From an uncultured Cellvibrio sp. (GTDB lineage Bacteria; Pseudomonadota; Gammaproteobacteria; Pseudomonadales; Cellvibrionaceae), in NCBI GenBank assembly GCA_946481735.1, contig CAMLOU010000172.1, forward strand, positions 1-7,473: a stretch of DNA of 7,473 nt, written 5' to 3'. Positions 7,197 through 7,473 of the stretch are shown one piece after another (the stretch's first letter is position 1; every line of letters begins with the position of its first letter). The notes beneath the pieces are model-generated. The model was not told where the DNA came from, did no database searches, and saw nothing but the letters and a program-made list of their open reading frames with translations. A program made the position numbers and the translations under genes.

Positions 7197-7473
7197 TGGA
7201 TGCCACCCTCTCCACGGCGGCTCTCGCCGGACTGGAAAAACTGATCAACACCGCCCTGCGCTATGATCCCGGCACCCGCATCGCCTTGGCGAACCTGGCC
7301 GATCAGGTGCTGGCAATCCAGGTCACCGCACCGGCATTCACGGTTTACCTCACGCCCGATGAAGCGGGCATTCGCCTGATGGGCCACTGGGAAGGCGAGG
7401 TTCACACCCGCTTGCGCGGCTCCCTGCCCGCCCTGGCGCGACTGGCTCGTAGTGAACAGACGACCTTTGCTGA
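7196..7473 (+). CDS. ubiJ: Ubiquinone biosynthesis accessory factor UbiJ, N-terminal part (cut by window end)
   Basis: An ATG at 7196-7198 shares one base with the ubiE TGA (TGATG), which suggests translational coupling. AGGGA ends 10 nt upstream. 92 codons run open to the window end. The translation begins [20 protein letters not shown] and continues with ALRYDPGTRIALANLADQVL, then a beta-rich part with TVYLTPDEAGIRLMGHWEGE. This is the N-terminal pattern of UbiJ (formerly YigP): a helix, then an SCP2 lipid-binding fold that hosts quinone intermediates for the Ubi hydroxylases and methyltransferases. Position directly after ubiE agrees with the ubiE-ubiJ-ubiB order common in gammaproteobacteria. 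Only about half of the roughly 200-residue protein is visible. Confidence 0.88.
   Translation, partial: MDATLSTAALAGLEKLINTALRYDPGTRIALANLADQVLAIQVTAPAFTVYLTPDEAGIRLMGHWEGEVHTRLRGSLPALARLARSEQTTFA

Overview
The window looks like chromosomal DNA from a gammaproteobacterium. It holds the start of a ubiE-ubiJ ubiquinone operon, which in this group normally continues into ubiB, a very large periplasmic alpha-2-macroglobulin-like lipoprotein, and REP palindromes headed by GTAG. Overall style (moderately GC-rich, Trp/Tyr-rich envelope proteins, this REP type) would fit Cellvibrionaceae or a related Pseudomonadales-like lineage. That narrower placement is a guess from impression, not a demonstrated assignment.

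Layout from left to right. Positions 1-167 contain no gene but carry three copies of a GTAG-headed palindromic repeat, the first cut by the window edge. Positions 168-5774, minus strand, hold one 1868-residue alpha-2-macroglobulin (A2M) family lipoprotein. It has a lipobox cysteine, an intact CLEQ thioester motif and a recognisable bait-like segment. After a 112-bp gap, positions 5887-6357, also minus strand, hold a small secreted protein with a CCxxHD motif resembling the phospholipase A2 active site. A 90-bp divergent intergenic region (6358-6446) follows, centred on a perfect 10-bp palindrome that reads as a TACAAT -10 box on both strands. On the plus strand come ubiE (6447-7196) and, overlapping its stop by one base, the first 92 codons of ubiJ (7196 to the window end).

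Two functional blocks are therefore visible. The plus-strand block is housekeeping: the UbiE C-methyltransferase and the SCP2-domain accessory protein UbiJ of ubiquinone biosynthesis. The minus-strand block is envelope-related. The secreted PLA2-like protein lies upstream of, and co-oriented with, the A2M, which by family knowledge traps proteases that enter the periplasm. A joint role in envelope defence or lipid damage is an inference from position only. The usual E. coli-type partner of A2M, the peptidoglycan glycosyltransferase PbpC, is not in the window. It could lie beyond the left edge, but the REP cluster comes first.

I see no mobile element gene, CRISPR array, tRNA or rRNA. The least ordinary content is the PLA2-like protein beside the A2M, the long A2M variant with its acidic-then-basic bait-like segment, and the covarying REP pair.
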